51,189 nucleotides of DNA. It comes from Gemmataceae bacterium (GTDB lineage Bacteria; Planctomycetota; Planctomycetia; Gemmatales; Gemmataceae). Below, piece by piece: positions 18,585 to 28,600 of the stretch. The stretch is from the NCBI GenBank assembly GCA_019752375.1, contig JAIEMG010000310.1, positions 1 through 51,189 on the forward strand, read 5' to 3'. The position numbers were made by a program, and so were the translations under genes. Under the pieces are notes generated by a model. The model worked only from the letters and a program-made list of their open reading frames with translations. It did not search any database and had not been told where the DNA came from. Within the stretch, counting starts at the first letter, position 1, and the number at the start of each line of letters is the position of its first letter.

Positions 18585-19484
18585 ATGAATCGTATGCACC
18601 GCGCACCCCGCCAGACGATGTCTTACCTGCGCAACCTCATGGAGGAGCGCGGCATCAAGCCCAAGAACAAGCTGGGCCAGAATTTCCTCATCGACCTGAA
18701 CCTGATCGACCTGCTGTTGCGCACGGCGGAGTTGTCCAGGGGCGACCTGGCCGTTGAGGTCGGTTGCGGCACCGGGAGCCTGACCGCACGCCTGGCGGAA
18801 GAGGCCGGCGCGGTCCTGGCGGTCGAGATCGACGCGGACTTTTACGCGCTCGCCTGCGAAACCGTGGATGAACGCCCCAACGTGCAGATCATCCATACCG
18901 ACGTGTTGAAGAACAAGAATGAACTCCACCCGAAAGTGCTCCGCACCCTGGAAGAGATGCGTCGCACGGCCAACTGCGAATACTTGAAGCTCGTGGCCAA
19001 CCTGCCTTACGCGGTGGCGACACCGGTGATCACGAACTTCCTGCTGACGGACCTGCCGTTCGAACGCATGGTCGTGACCGTGCAGCTGGAAATCGCCGAA
19101 CGAATGATTGCCCAGCCCAGCACCAAACCCTACGGTTCGCTCGCGGTCCTGGTCCAGAGCCTGGCGGACGTGGAACTGGTGCGGCAACTGTCCCCGGCCG
19201 TCTTCTGGCCCCGGCCGCAGGTGTCGTCCGCGATCATCCGCATTCGCCCCAATGCGGAGAAGCGGGCGCACGTGGGCGACGTGATCAAGTTCCGCACCTT
19301 CCTGCGCGACCTGTATACGCACCGACGTAAGAACCTGCGCGGCGCCTTGAGTGCGTTGCCGAGTGGACGGGTCGCCAAGGATGAAGTCGATCGGAAACTG
19401 CTAGAGCTGGGTCTGGACGGCACCTGCCGCGCCGAGACGCTTGACCGGGAGCAGCACCTGCGGCTCAGCGCTGCGTTTGGTTGA
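18585..19484 (+). CDS. rsmA: 16S rRNA dimethyladenosine transferase
   Basis: A 299-residue SAM-dependent enzyme (KsgA/RsmA) that dimethylates two adenines near the 3' end of 16S rRNA. KNKLGQNFLIDLNLID is the family N-terminus, and SAM motif I is VEVGCGTGSLTARL (residues 57-70). An acidic motif AVEIDADFYALA follows, and the catalytic NLPY is at 139-142 in VANLPYAVATP. PKPQ-like WPRPQVSSAIIRI and THRRKNLRGAL mark the C-terminal part. The stretch between the IIHTD motif and NLPY is about ten residues longer than in E. coli. ATG 18585 is used; an internal ATG at 18618 (MSYLRN) is also possible. It is followed by a 25-bp palindrome. Confidence 0.94.
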   Translation: MNRMHRAPRQTMSYLRNLMEERGIKPKNKLGQNFLIDLNLIDLLLRTAELSRGDLAVEVGCGTGSLTARLAEEAGAVLAVEIDADFYALACETVDERPNVQIIHTDVLKNKNELHPKVLRTLEEMRRTANCEYLKLVANLPYAVATPVITNFLLTDLPFERMVVTVQLEIAERMIAQPSTKPYGSLAVLVQSLADVELVRQLSPAVFWPRPQVSSAIIRIRPNAEKRAHVGDVIKFRTFLRDLYTHRRKNLRGALSALPSGRVAKDEVDRKLLELGLDGTCRAETLDREQHLRLSAAFG

Positions 19485-19494
19485 GAAGCATTTG

Positions 19495-19549
19495 TTAGCC
19501 CGACGCGCAAGCGAGGGATAGTTCATCCCTCGCTTGCGCGTCGGGCTAA
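19495..19549. repeat. 25-bp perfect inverted repeat
   Basis: Arms 19495-19519 and 19525-19549 are perfect complements around a 5-nt loop. The arms carry the same cgacgcgcaagc word as the repeat at 822-884. It sits between convergent rsmA and the membrane-protein gene, so it could stop transcription from both sides despite lacking a T-tract. Confidence 0.88.
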
Positions 19550-19563
19550 CGGCCGCGAACAAA

Positions 19564-20265
19564 TCACGACCGCACGCCAAAATAGAACGCAATAACCCCG
19601 CTCAGGATGGACTGCCATTTGGGCAAATCCATGGGGTTCTCGGTGTTTGGCACGATGACGAGTTGATAGACCACTTCCGCCGTCAGCCCCAGCACGGCCA
19701 AAACCGACACCCACGCGAGCACGTCCTGGTACCATGCCGGCATGCCGTTCGGTCCGGCGAGGATCATGTGCATCAACGAGTTGAACACAATACCCACGAA
19801 GAACGCGCCGAAGATGATGAAGGGCAGGAAAGGCTGCTCGTTCACGTCGTTCAGGCGGAGCTTCTCAAAGAAGTCGTGGTCCTTGTAGAAACCCAAGCCA
19901 ATGACGGCGATGAAACCGACGATCAGCAGGAATCGAATCGATCCGCGTGGCAGGTACAGTGGATGCCGTTCGCCACTTCCCTTGGGCGTCGTGCTGCGAT
20001 GGCTGAAATAACTGCCGATGATGAGAAACGTCAAGTAGTACAGGTAGAGCGGGATGCCGCCGCCCTTCTCGACCGACATCACCTTCTCGGGCGGCATCAG
20101 CAGCAAGGCCCAGAGGGTCCCGATCACCATGATGGTGAGCAAGGCGCGCACGCTGCCTTGCGGCAGCCCGAGGGGATGGCGCGTTCGTACCGGAATCGTG
20201 CTGCCGAACGCGGGAGCCGCGCCGGCCGCAGCGGGTTGACCAAACGTGAAGGGATCACCGGCCAT
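19564..20265 (-). CDS. Polytopic membrane protein with internal repeat, unknown function
   Basis: A 233-residue protein with a Gly/Ala-rich N-terminus and five or six hydrophobic segments (VRALLTIMVIGTLWALLLM, YLYYLTFLIIGSYF, FLLIVGFIAVIGLGF, FLPFIIFGAFFVGIVF, VLAWVSVLAVLGLTAEVVY). Two segments begin with the same motif, LGLPQGSVRALL and LYLPRGSIRFLL, suggesting an internal duplication or a shared interfacial element. I recognise no enzyme or transporter signature. The start ATG 20265 has gaggt 7 nt upstream. It is convergent with rsmA and divergent from the ribosomal-protein genes. Confidence 0.75.
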   Translation of the reverse strand: MAGDPFTFGQPAAAGAAPAFGSTIPVRTRHPLGLPQGSVRALLTIMVIGTLWALLLMPPEKVMSVEKGGGIPLYLYYLTFLIIGSYFSHRSTTPKGSGERHPLYLPRGSIRFLLIVGFIAVIGLGFYKDHDFFEKLRLNDVNEQPFLPFIIFGAFFVGIVFNSLMHMILAGPNGMPAWYQDVLAWVSVLAVLGLTAEVVYQLVIVPNTENPMDLPKWQSILSGVIAFYFGVRS

Positions 20266-20487
20266 GACAAACCTCGTGGAAGATGGGTTCTCTCACAGGC
20301 GCTCACGCCCATGTTCGAGTTCGGGCTGGACTCCCACTATACTTCGTATTTCAGCACGCCGTATTGGCAGTCCCCCCGGGTGGAAGGACAGCATATGGAT
20401 ACGATTGTGCAACGGGCCACACGAAAACGACTCCTGACTCATGATGTTCACGATATCGATGCGCGGTATTTTCGCCGGCCCTTGCCC

Positions 20488-20515
20488 TTGACGCCAGGGG
20501 CTGTGGACTTATCAT
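20488..20515 (+). promoter_or_regulatory. Candidate promoter of rplM-rpsI
   Basis: TTGACG (20488-20493) and TATCAT (20510-20515) are 16 bp apart. A start near 20522 would leave about 36 nt before rplM. Confidence 0.5.
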
Positions 20516-20557
20516 AGACGTTTTCGTTTGCAGCCGAAGAGCGAGGCAGAAACCGTC

Positions 20558-21004
20558 ATGTCGACGTACATGGCCCAAAAGGGCAAATTCGAGCAGCGCT
20601 GGTTCGTCATCGACGCGACGGACCAGGTCGTCGGCCGGCTCGCCGTCCAGATCGCGACCGTCCTGCGCGGCAAGCATCGGCCCCAGTACACGCCGCACGT
20701 CGATACGGGCGAGTTCGTGGTCGTCATCAATGCGAGCAAGCTGAAGCTGACCGGCAACAAGCTGGAGACGAAGACGTACCAATCCTACAGCCATTACCCC
20801 GGCGGTCTCCGCCGCGTGCGGGCTCGCGACCTGATGGTCACCAATCCCGAACGCATCCTGGAAGAAGCCGTCAAGCGCATGGTGCCGCGCAACCGCATGG
20901 GCCGGCAACAGATGACCAAGCTGAAAATCTACGCGGGCGATTCGCATCCGCACCAGGCCCAGATGCCGGTGGAATTCAAGGTCAAGTCCTCGATCGGGGA
21001 GTAA
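20558..21004 (+). CDS. rplM: Large ribosomal subunit protein L13 (uL13)
   Basis: A 148-residue L13 protein that binds 23S rRNA early in 50S assembly. Family motifs are RWFVIDATDQVVGRLA, LRGKHRPQYTPHVDTGEFVV, NASKLKLTGNK, YSHYPGGLR and AVKRMVPRNRMGRQQM, with KIYAGDSHPHQAQ near the end. ATG 20558 (MSTYMAQKGKFEQRW) has gcgagg about 12 nt upstream; ten extra in-frame residues upstream from 20528 are unlikely. It is followed after 6 nt by rpsI, the conserved order. Confidence 0.97.
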   Translation: MSTYMAQKGKFEQRWFVIDATDQVVGRLAVQIATVLRGKHRPQYTPHVDTGEFVVVINASKLKLTGNKLETKTYQSYSHYPGGLRRVRARDLMVTNPERILEEAVKRMVPRNRMGRQQMTKLKIYAGDSHPHQAQMPVEFKVKSSIGE

Positions 21005-21010
21005 GCCAAC

Positions 21011-21466
21011 GTGGCCGAGACGAAAACGAAGAAGGTTTACCATCTGGGCACCGGACGCCGCAAGACGTCGGTCGCTCGTGTGCGTCTGGTTGAAGGCACC
21101 GGCAAGATCAGCATCAACGGTCGCTCGCTGGAGGATTACTTCACCGAGGACAAGGACCGTGCCGCGGTCGTCGGCCCGCTGGAACTGGCGGAGATGCGCA
21201 ACCGGCTCGATGCGATCATCACCGTTCGCGGCGGCGGCATCACCGGCCAGGCCGGCGCGATCTGCCAGGGTGTGGCCCGTGCCATCAAGGAAATGTTCGG
21301 TTTGAACGAAGCGCCGCCTGAAGGCGAGGCGCCGACGGAAGGCCCCGGCGGCATCGCCAAGAAGCTGCGCGATTCCGGCTACCTGACCCGCGACGGCCGC
21401 ATGAAGGAACGTAAGAAATACGGCCGCAAGGGCGCCCGCAAGGCGTTCCAGTTCTCCAAGCGCTAA
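21011..21466 (+). CDS. rpsI: Small ribosomal subunit protein S9 (uS9)
   Basis: A 151-residue S9 protein. YHLGTGRRKTSVARVRL is the N-terminal signature. The C-terminal tail, KKYGRKGARKAFQFSKR, reaches the P-site tRNA in the ribosome. The start is GTG 21011, six nt after the rplM stop, indicating coupling. Compared with E. coli S9 there is an acidic Pro/Gly/Glu insertion (EAPPEGEAPTEGPGG) before the KLRDSGYLTRDGRMKERKK segment. Confidence 0.97.
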   Translation: MAETKTKKVYHLGTGRRKTSVARVRLVEGTGKISINGRSLEDYFTEDKDRAAVVGPLELAEMRNRLDAIITVRGGGITGQAGAICQGVARAIKEMFGLNEAPPEGEAPTEGPGGIAKKLRDSGYLTRDGRMKERKKYGRKGARKAFQFSKR

Positions 21467-21484
21467 ACCAACTCTGCACTCACA

Positions 21485-21514
21485 AGCCCGGCTCACTTTG
21501 AGCCGGGCTTTTTT
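21485..21514 (+). terminator. Rho-independent terminator of rplM-rpsI
   Basis: agcccggctca (21485-21495) pairs with tgagccgggct (21499-21509) and is followed by a T-run to 21514. It abuts the stop codon of the convergent kinase-like gene. Confidence 0.9.
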
Positions 21515-22509
21515 CATGGCCATCGTTCCAGGCGCTGCACCAGCGCCGCCAGCCGTCTCGCCACCGCATCACGATTCTCGTAGTGCCGACCGTCGCGATA
21601 GAGCCAGCGTAACCAGTTGGCCGCTCCGAGCAGCGTCCCCGTTTCGTCGAGGACGCCGACGAGGCTCTGCTCTTGCGGCGTCAGCGGTCGAATCGTGGAG
21701 TAGGCGGCAAGTCCATGATGACGCTGCGCGGCGTCATCGCCGACCAAGCTGCCGAGCATGCGCGCCAGATCGACCGCCGCATGATCCACCTTGACGCTGC
21801 CGTAATCGACGAGGCCAGTGAGTGCATCCCCCTCGAAGAGGACGTGATCGGACCAGACGTCGCACAGGCATGGCGACAGCGGCAGCGCTTGATCGACCCA
21901 CGGCGCCAGGACGCGCGGAATTCGCCCCACCTGTTCCTGCAACGCAGTCCAGGCGCGCGCGGCCCAGGGAGCGACGGGATCGGTGCTCGCGTCCAGGGTC
22001 GGCCGCCAGCCGGAGCGCACCAGCTGTTGCCATTGCCGCACGCGTTCAAGCCGTCGAGCCACCGCGGGACAAGGACCGACACGGAATTCCAGGGACACCC
22101 AAGCGGCATGCAGTCGTGCCAGTGCCGTGCAGGCGGCAGTCAAGCGCGTGGTCGTTGGCCGTTTGTGAAAGTCCGCGCATCCGGCAAGCCACGATGTGGC
22201 GTCCCACAGGCGATCGGCGTGCTCGACGTGCGTGACGCCTTCGCGGACGGGCAGCAGCGCGGGGACGAAGAGCAATCCAGCGGCCCTTGCCGCCGTCATC
22301 AAACGGTGAATCCAGTGCAGACGCTCGCGATCCGGGTCGCTCGGGGGCCAGGCGCGTAGACAGAAGTTTCCGCTGGAAGTTTCCACGCGCCAAAGCGAGG
22401 CACCGCTGAATCCGCCAAGATTGCCCAGACGGATGGCTCGCCCGTTGCGAAGGACGGGATAGCAGGAAAGGACGGCTCGAGCGTTTAATTCGTGCCGTGC
22501 ACCGGACAT
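21514..22509 (-). CDS. APH-fold (aminoglycoside phosphotransferase-like) kinase
   Basis: A 331-residue protein of the APH/choline-kinase fold. The nucleotide-binding front is GNLGGFSGASLWRVETSSGNFCLRAW (Lys replaced by Arg), split here as seen across residues 28-53. The catalytic loop reads CDVWSDHVLF: Asp is kept, but the usual His before it and Asn after it are changed to Leu and His. The metal-binding Asp is in TGLVDYGSVKVDH, then DLARMLGSL. The loop change looks like a subfamily feature rather than decay. The substrate is unknown and antibiotic resistance should not be assumed. ATG 22509 shares one base with the preceding kinase stop (TGATG), so the two are translationally coupled. Confidence 0.75.
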   Translation of the reverse strand: MSGARHELNARAVLSCYPVLRNGRAIRLGNLGGFSGASLWRVETSSGNFCLRAWPPSDPDRERLHWIHRLMTAARAAGLLFVPALLPVREGVTHVEHADRLWDATSWLAGCADFHKRPTTTRLTAACTALARLHAAWVSLEFRVGPCPAVARRLERVRQWQQLVRSGWRPTLDASTDPVAPWAARAWTALQEQVGRIPRVLAPWVDQALPLSPCLCDVWSDHVLFEGDALTGLVDYGSVKVDHAAVDLARMLGSLVGDDAAQRHHGLAAYSTIRPLTPQEQSLVGVLDETGTLLGAANWLRWLYRDGRHYENRDAVARRLAALVQRLERWP

Positions 22510-25352
22510 CAGCGTTCCAACTCACGAACGACACGGAAGCCGACGGAGTAAGTGTCTTGCGTCGGCATAGCGATACTGGGCGCGACGGATTTCGCGAGGG
22601 TTTCAAAAGTCAGGGGCGTCTGGTCGTTGAAACTGGCGCCGCGCAGCGTCAGGAACTCTACCGTGGCCAGACTCTTGGACTCGGTTCGGTCGCTGGTCCT
22701 GGTTCCAAGTTCTGCATCGCTGCCCGTCCATTCGAGGCCGTTGGCTGACATATGCCTGGCACCACACCAGGAAATGTCGGTGGTGGGCGCGTCCAGCGGC
22801 AGCAACTTGCCGTCAAGGCCCAGGTCATCCAGTTTGAAGGACTTGCCAAATGGGCCGATACCAACTCCCTTTTCGAAGCAGCCGGCAGCCTTGTCCCACT
22901 GCTTCGGTGTTGGCAGAAGCCCTCCCAACCATTGGGCGCATCGATCGGCGTCTACGGCGACCACACCCAGTATGGGGTTCTTGGCGTCTTTGTTCTGCTT
23001 CCGGTCGACCTCGTAGGTCTTCCACTTCTCGCTCGCCAGGTTCGTACCCGGCTGCGACTCGTATGCACGGAACAAGTCGACCCAGACCTTGTCTTCCATG
23101 ATGTAGAAGGTCGCCGGATCCTTGTCCTGTGTCCTCCTCACCAGCACAAAGGGCACGTGAATTCTCTTGTCCTTCGCGTCGCGCACCACTTCGAGACGAT
23201 CGTAGTCGACGCGGTTTGTCGAGTGTTCCACCAAACGCGCGCCTTCCGGTTTGTGCCAGTCTTTCCACGGCCGGAGCGGCGGCTCGATGTTCAGGTCGAG
23301 CACCGTTTCCGATGTGACGTCGACACCGGTTGCCCGCACCGTGACGCGCTGGTCACGCCCGGGCGTCGCGTCGGGAGCGGCAAGAACCTTGACTTCGACG
23401 AACTGCTTGCCGGCGGCAATGGTCTCTGGCAGGATCAAGCAATTTGCCGGAACATTCTCGAAGGCGACCGCGACATCGCCATCGAAGCCGTTGCGCTTGA
23501 TCAGCAAGCGCACGGTCTTCGCCTCGCCGGCACGCAGCGAAAGGCTGCCGGGCTCGATCAACTGCAGCAACGGCTGATCCTGAATCGACGGCTGCCGCGG
23601 CAAGAAATGCCACGCCACAATGCCACCGGCCATAAGCAACAGTAGTAATGCAGCGATCTTTAGCCCGCGTGCAAGACGCGCCCCGGGGACCGGCGTTTCA
23701 ATCGCGGACGGCAGCTCCTCGGTGGCGGAGTTGCCGCCGGAGAACACGCGGTTGGTCCGTCCGTCAGGCGCCTCCGAGCGCGGCATCTCGATCGTCTCGG
23801 AGAGGCGGGCAACGGGCCGGCGCAGGGCGGAATGGCCGAGCTCCTCGGCCAGGGCTTCTTCCGTGGCGCGCATGAACTCGCTGCAGCTGGCGAACCGCTC
23901 GGCCGGGTTCTTGGCCAGGGCCTTGCGCAACACCTCTTGCTCGGCCGCCGGCAGACCGTCGAGCTTTGGATCGGTCTCCAGATGGTCCAGCATCAGGCCG
24001 TGCAGGTCGCGACTTTCGAAAGGCCAGTGCCCCAGGCGTTGCTCGGCGTAGGCAAAAGCCAGGCTGTACTGGTCGCTGTGCGGGCTGACTTTTCGCTTCC
24101 AGACCTCCGGCGCCATGTACGCCGGCGTGCCCGATCCGCTCGCCGAAAGAAGGGCCCGCTGACTTTCCAGCAAGAGTGCCAGGCCGAAGTCCGCGACTTT
24201 CGCGTGTCCGTTGGCGATCAGGATATTCTGCGGCTTGATGTCGCGATGCAGGACGTTCTGGCTGTGCATGTAGTCGAGGGCTTCGGCAGCCTCGCGGAAG
24301 TAGCGCACCGTTTCGGGCATCGGAATGGTCGGCTTGCCCTGGCGCTGGCACTCCTTCATGCGGTCGCGGAGGGTGCCTTCGGCGAGCTCCATCACCACGT
24401 ACAGGTAGTTGTCGACCAGGAAGTAGGCGTGGTTCTGCAGGAGGAAAATGTGGTTGAGCGCCTTCATCTGGTTGAGCGAGTGCAGCTCGCGCTGGGCCTG
24501 GACGTCGTCCAGCGGCCGCATGATGCGCTTGATGGCGACCCGGAACCCGCCCGGCGCCTCGCCCTGCCAGACTTCCGCGAAGCTGCCGCTGCCCAGACGT
24601 TGGAGGAGCTTGTAGCCGTGCAGACCGCTGCTGGTGTCCACCTGCTTCGCGGGCACCGGAGCAACGAACGGCGGCGCGCCGGGGGTAACGGCAACGTCCA
24701 CCGTACCCGTGCCGCTGCGATCCAGGGAGGCGCCCGGCGTGACGGAGAAGTCGGCGGTGCGTCCAACCGACGCGGCGGGCGTGCCAACGATGGCGGGAGC
24801 ACCCGTTCGGGTGGACAGCGGCGCCGCTCTCGTGGTCCCGAGATGCAGTAATTCCTTGAACTGCGCGAACTGCTTGGGGAAACGCTGCTCATAACTCTCG
24901 GGGAGCGGACGCTCTCCCATCGATTCTCGGACGCGGTATTCCTCGTAGATCAACCAGGAAGGGACATCGGCGTGGCTTCCCAATTCGGGAAAGCGTTTCA
25001 GGTAGGTCTCCAGCTGGTACTTCTGGCCCCGCTGCCAGCGGATGCCGAGGTCTTCGCGGATGATGGCAAAAAACGCGGCCCGCCGCAATGGATCGCCGAC
25101 GGGCGGCAGAAATGTAACCAGTTCCACGGAACCCGCTTGTGCCGCTTCGCGAAAACGACGAGCCATCTCCCGGATGCGAGTCTCCTGGTCCGGTGACGTC
25201 TGCCGAGATTGGGACGACGAGCCATCCACGCGTATTCTCTCTCCGTACTGGTGGCGCAGCGTGAATCTGCCCCTTCGCGAAGAACCACCTGTCACCTTAT
25301 CTTGCATGTGAAACCCCGGCAAGCACGATTGAATGGTTCGGTCCTTCGTCAC
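22509..25352 (-). CDS. Ser/Thr protein kinase fused to FGE-like domain
   Basis: A 947-residue membrane kinase. The N-terminal 180 residues contain a planctomycete-type helical module (FLPPVGDPLRRAAFFAII) and then a Thr/Pro-rich linker. The kinase (about 245-500) is intact: LGSGSFAEVWQG, AIKRI, VLHRDIKPQNIL, ADFGLAL and GTPAYMAPEV. A single membrane helix (KIAALLLLLMAGGIVAW) is near 565-587. The outer part has a beta-rich region and ends in a formylglycine-generating-enzyme-like (C-lectin) fold: LLPTPKQWDKAAGC, MSANGLEWTGSD, TLRGASF and VGFRVVREL. The two catalytic cysteines of true FGE are absent, so it probably binds a ligand. The start is uncertain: ATG 25352 or ATG 25307. It is coupled to the APH-fold gene. 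Confidence 0.85.
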   Translation of the reverse strand: MTKDRTIQSCLPGFHMQDKVTGGSSRRGRFTLRHQYGERIRVDGSSSQSRQTSPDQETRIREMARRFREAAQAGSVELVTFLPPVGDPLRRAAFFAIIREDLGIRWQRGQKYQLETYLKRFPELGSHADVPSWLIYEEYRVRESMGERPLPESYEQRFPKQFAQFKELLHLGTTRAAPLSTRTGAPAIVGTPAASVGRTADFSVTPGASLDRSGTGTVDVAVTPGAPPFVAPVPAKQVDTSSGLHGYKLLQRLGSGSFAEVWQGEAPGGFRVAIKRIMRPLDDVQAQRELHSLNQMKALNHIFLLQNHAYFLVDNYLYVVMELAEGTLRDRMKECQRQGKPTIPMPETVRYFREAAEALDYMHSQNVLHRDIKPQNILIANGHAKVADFGLALLLESQRALLSASGSGTPAYMAPEVWKRKVSPHSDQYSLAFAYAEQRLGHWPFESRDLHGLMLDHLETDPKLDGLPAAEQEVLRKALAKNPAERFASCSEFMRATEEALAEELGHSALRRPVARLSETIEMPRSEAPDGRTNRVFSGGNSATEELPSAIETPVPGARLARGLKIAALLLLLMAGGIVAWHFLPRQPSIQDQPLLQLIEPGSLSLRAGEAKTVRLLIKRNGFDGDVAVAFENVPANCLILPETIAAGKQFVEVKVLAAPDATPGRDQRVTVRATGVDVTSETVLDLNIEPPLRPWKDWHKPEGARLVEHSTNRVDYDRLEVVRDAKDKRIHVPFVLVRRTQDKDPATFYIMEDKVWVDLFRAYESQPGTNLASEKWKTYEVDRKQNKDAKNPILGVVAVDADRCAQWLGGLLPTPKQWDKAAGCFEKGVGIGPFGKSFKLDDLGLDGKLLPLDAPTTDISWCGARHMSANGLEWTGSDAELGTRTSDRTESKSLATVEFLTLRGASFNDQTPLTFETLAKSVAPSIAMPTQDTYSVGFRVVRELER

Positions 25353-25603
25353 AGTCGGCTCGTACCCTAGAATAAGAGTTGTCCGAAGGAGTCAGACCGC
25401 CCATGCGGAATGTCGAATGATGAAGTCCGAATGACGAATCAAGGACCAATGACCCAAGCTCCAATGACAGGAGTGATTAGCCATTGGTCATGGGGATTTG
25501 GACATTGATTCGTCATTCGGGCTTCGTCATTCGTCCTTCCCCACGGCGCCTGACTTCTCTGCGGAAAACGCGAGCTGTTCCGTCCCTGCGGTGGGGAAAA
25601 CTC
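25353..25603. other. Intergenic region between divergent genes
   Basis: It contains the aatgacgaat-family inverted repeat (25415-25532) and the leader of the WD40/caspase-like gene. No separate gene is supported. Confidence 0.5.
25415..25532. repeat. 28-bp inverted repeat of the 'aatgacgaat' family
   Basis: Arms 25415-25442 and 25505-25532 pair with two mismatches. Words such as ccaatgac and gccattggtcat repeat in the loop. It is the same family as 13129-13266. Confidence 0.82.
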
Positions 25604-28600
25604 ATGAGCCGGCACGTCTCTGGCACGCTTCTGGCCTTGATCGTCGGCATTGGCGCGGTCACGCGAGCGGACGACCCTGCGCCCGCCGGCCTGGATCGGG
25701 AGCCGGTCCTGCGCGTGAATGCCGGGGGCCCCACGGCTTACGTCACCAGCCTGGCCTTCCGGGACGATCAGACGCTCTACGCCGGTGGTCTGGATAAGCT
25801 GTTGCACGTCTGGGCCCTCAACAAGGACAAACAATTCGTCCCGGGTAATAACGGATTCCGCGTGCCGATCGGACCAGGAATCGACGGCGCCATCAATGCG
25901 GCCGCGGTTTCACCCGACGGGACCTATATCGCCCTGGGCGGTCGCGGCCTGATGCGGGGCGTGGCCGGGTTCCGCCATTCCGGCATCTGGGTGCCGACGC
26001 TTCGTGCTGTGTCCGCGCCGATGTGGCAGGACCAGGGCACCATTCACGTCTTCGACACGCGAACCGGCAACGTCCAGCTGCTGCGCGGGCACCGCGGCCA
26101 GGTGTCCGCCTTGGCATTCGCTCCCGCACGAAAGGGCAAGCCACCCCTGCTCGTCTCGGCGGCGCGCGAATATCAGGAACCGAAGTTCACCGGTGTCGTC
26201 CGTCTATGGGACGTCAGCAAGGGCACAGAAGTGGATCAGGTGGCGGACCTCCCCGACCTGACCGCGTCGGACCGCGTCCGCTGGGCCCGCCTCGCGGTCG
26301 AACACACCGGCGACGGCGTCAAACAGGTGCGCGTCGCCCTTGGTTGGGACGACGGTTCCTTCCGTCTCTGGAACGTGGACCGCGCGGACGATCGGGTCGT
26401 CACGAAGCTGGATGGCGACTTCAATTCAACGGTGGCGTTCTTAACTGAAGCGGATCGCGTCCTGACGGGCAGCGTCCGTGCCGGCAAGGGTGTCCTGACG
26501 CGCTGGAACGCGGCCGGTGGAAAGTGTGTCGAGCTGGATTCGCCCGTGGCGCTGGCGGGTGGAGGCCGGCCGCGCGATCTGGCGTTATTCGCCTCCAGGA
26601 CCGGCGGCGAGCCGGACCGAGTCGCCGTCGTCGTCGAGGCGGCGGGAGACACGAAGGACACGTCGAATTACACGCTTGCCATTCTCGACCTGGCAACCTT
26701 CAAGCCGGTGCGCCCGGCGGTCAAGCTGTGGCCAGGGCCGGTATTGTTGATGCCGTCGCTGGCGATCTCCCCCGGCAGTCGCTTCCTGGCCGTGGCGGGC
26801 AATCGGGAACATACCGTCGCCGTTTTTGCGATCGGCGATTTGCTCGGCAAGAAGGAGGAGGTCGAGCCCAAACAACTGCGTGGCGTCGGCGCCATGTTCG
26901 GCTCGGTCGCGTTCGTCGACAGCGCCAAGAGCACGGGAATCCTGCTCAGCAAGGATCGTCCCAAGGCGCCTGGCCAGCCGCGCCGCGACCCGCAAGAGGG
27001 CGACCTGATCTTCGACCTGGGCAGGCGCAGCCTGACCAGCGACGTTGCCGGCTGGGAGCGAGCCAAGGTCCCCGCCGCGGGCTGGAGCGTGACGGCCTCC
27101 TTCAAGGCGGAGAAGGACGAACGGCCCCGCGTCCGCCTGGCCATCTGGGACGGCGACCAGAAGACCGCCACGGTGGAGCTGCGTCCTGGCCAGTTCGTGA
27201 CCGATTACCAGTTACTGCCCCCGCGAGCAGCGCTGCCCGTGCCGCTGCTGGCCGTCGCCTATGTGGAGCTTGGTCGGCCGATGTTGACCGTGTACCACGG
27301 GAAAACCGCCGAGCCGCTTCGCCAGTTCACGGGCCACGCCCAGACCATTCACGCCTTGGCCTTCTCCGCGAACGGCCGGCTGCTCGCGTCCACCGCGGCG
27401 GACCAGACGGTCTGCGTCTGGAGCCTGGACGGGCTGGAACGCGTCGTCAATCGCATGGGCACGTTGCCCGGACTGGCGGTCGCCGAGCAGAAGGGCGGAC
27501 TGGTGCTGGCGGAGATCGACCCTGCATCGCTCTCGCCGGCCAATGCGGCAGCCATCCGCAATGCCGGCTGTGTGGAGGGAGACGCTGTCGAGGGCCTCGT
27601 GGACGCGAAGGCCAAGCTGGTGCCAGTGGCCACGGGCGTCGAGTTTTATAACCGCATCGGCGCGGTGAAGCCGGGCGATCCTGTCACTCTGCGGATCCGG
27701 AAGCGTGACGTGCCGCTTCGCGTCGGGCAGGGCGCCGACGAGCACAAGCCGTTGTTCTCGCTGTTCGTCGCCCGTGACGGCAAGGCATGGCGCTGGCTCG
27801 GTTGGAGCCCCGTCGGTCCCTACGACGCCAGCGACCGCGATGCCGAGCGCCTGCTTGGCTGGCACAAGAACACCGGCGATCCGAAGAAGCCGGTTTCCTA
27901 CGCGCTCGCCAATGAATACCGCGAAGTCAACTACAAGCCGGACATCCTGCGCTACCTGGCAGCCCAGGGGAGCACGGGCCAGGCCATCGAGGAATGGAAG
28001 AAGGACCATCCGGAAAAGCTGCGTGAGCCGCAGATGACTCTGTGGATCAAGGAGCTGGGCTTGCAGCCGCCGCTGGATGCGCGCGGGCGTTTGCTGGTCG
28101 GCAAGCCGCAGGTCACCGTTCAGCTTGCCGTCAACGACCTGCCGTCGGACCGCATCAAGGGCGTGCGCTGGCAGCGCTCCGCCACGGAGAGCGGTGCATT
28201 CGAGCTGTCGCCCGACATGGAGTGGACTGCCGACCTGTCGAAGCTGCCCTGGAAGCGCGGCGAGTACAAGGTCCGCGTCATTCTGCAGACATTGGGGCAG
28301 GAGGGCGCCGACTATCCGCGCGAGCTGGTGCTCCAGTATCAGCCGGCTCGGCCCGCCGTGCGCGCCACGGGCGAGCAGCCGCGCGTGGTGGACAAGGCCG
28401 ACTATCGCGTTCAAGCCGAAGTGGCGCCGGGAGACGGTCAGGTCGTCCGCGTCAGCGTGGCCCATCGCCACAAAGACAAGGACTTGTTGAACGACAAGCC
28501 CAGCGAGGCCAAGGAACTGACCAAGATTGACCGGACCCTGAAGCTCGAGCCGGGCCTCAATCAGATCAAAGTGCTGGCCCACAACCGCGACGCGATGCCC

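Noticed and set aside
21514-22509. Aminoglycoside resistance gene
   Set aside because: Only the general APH fold is supported; the catalytic loop differs and it is coupled to a signalling kinase.
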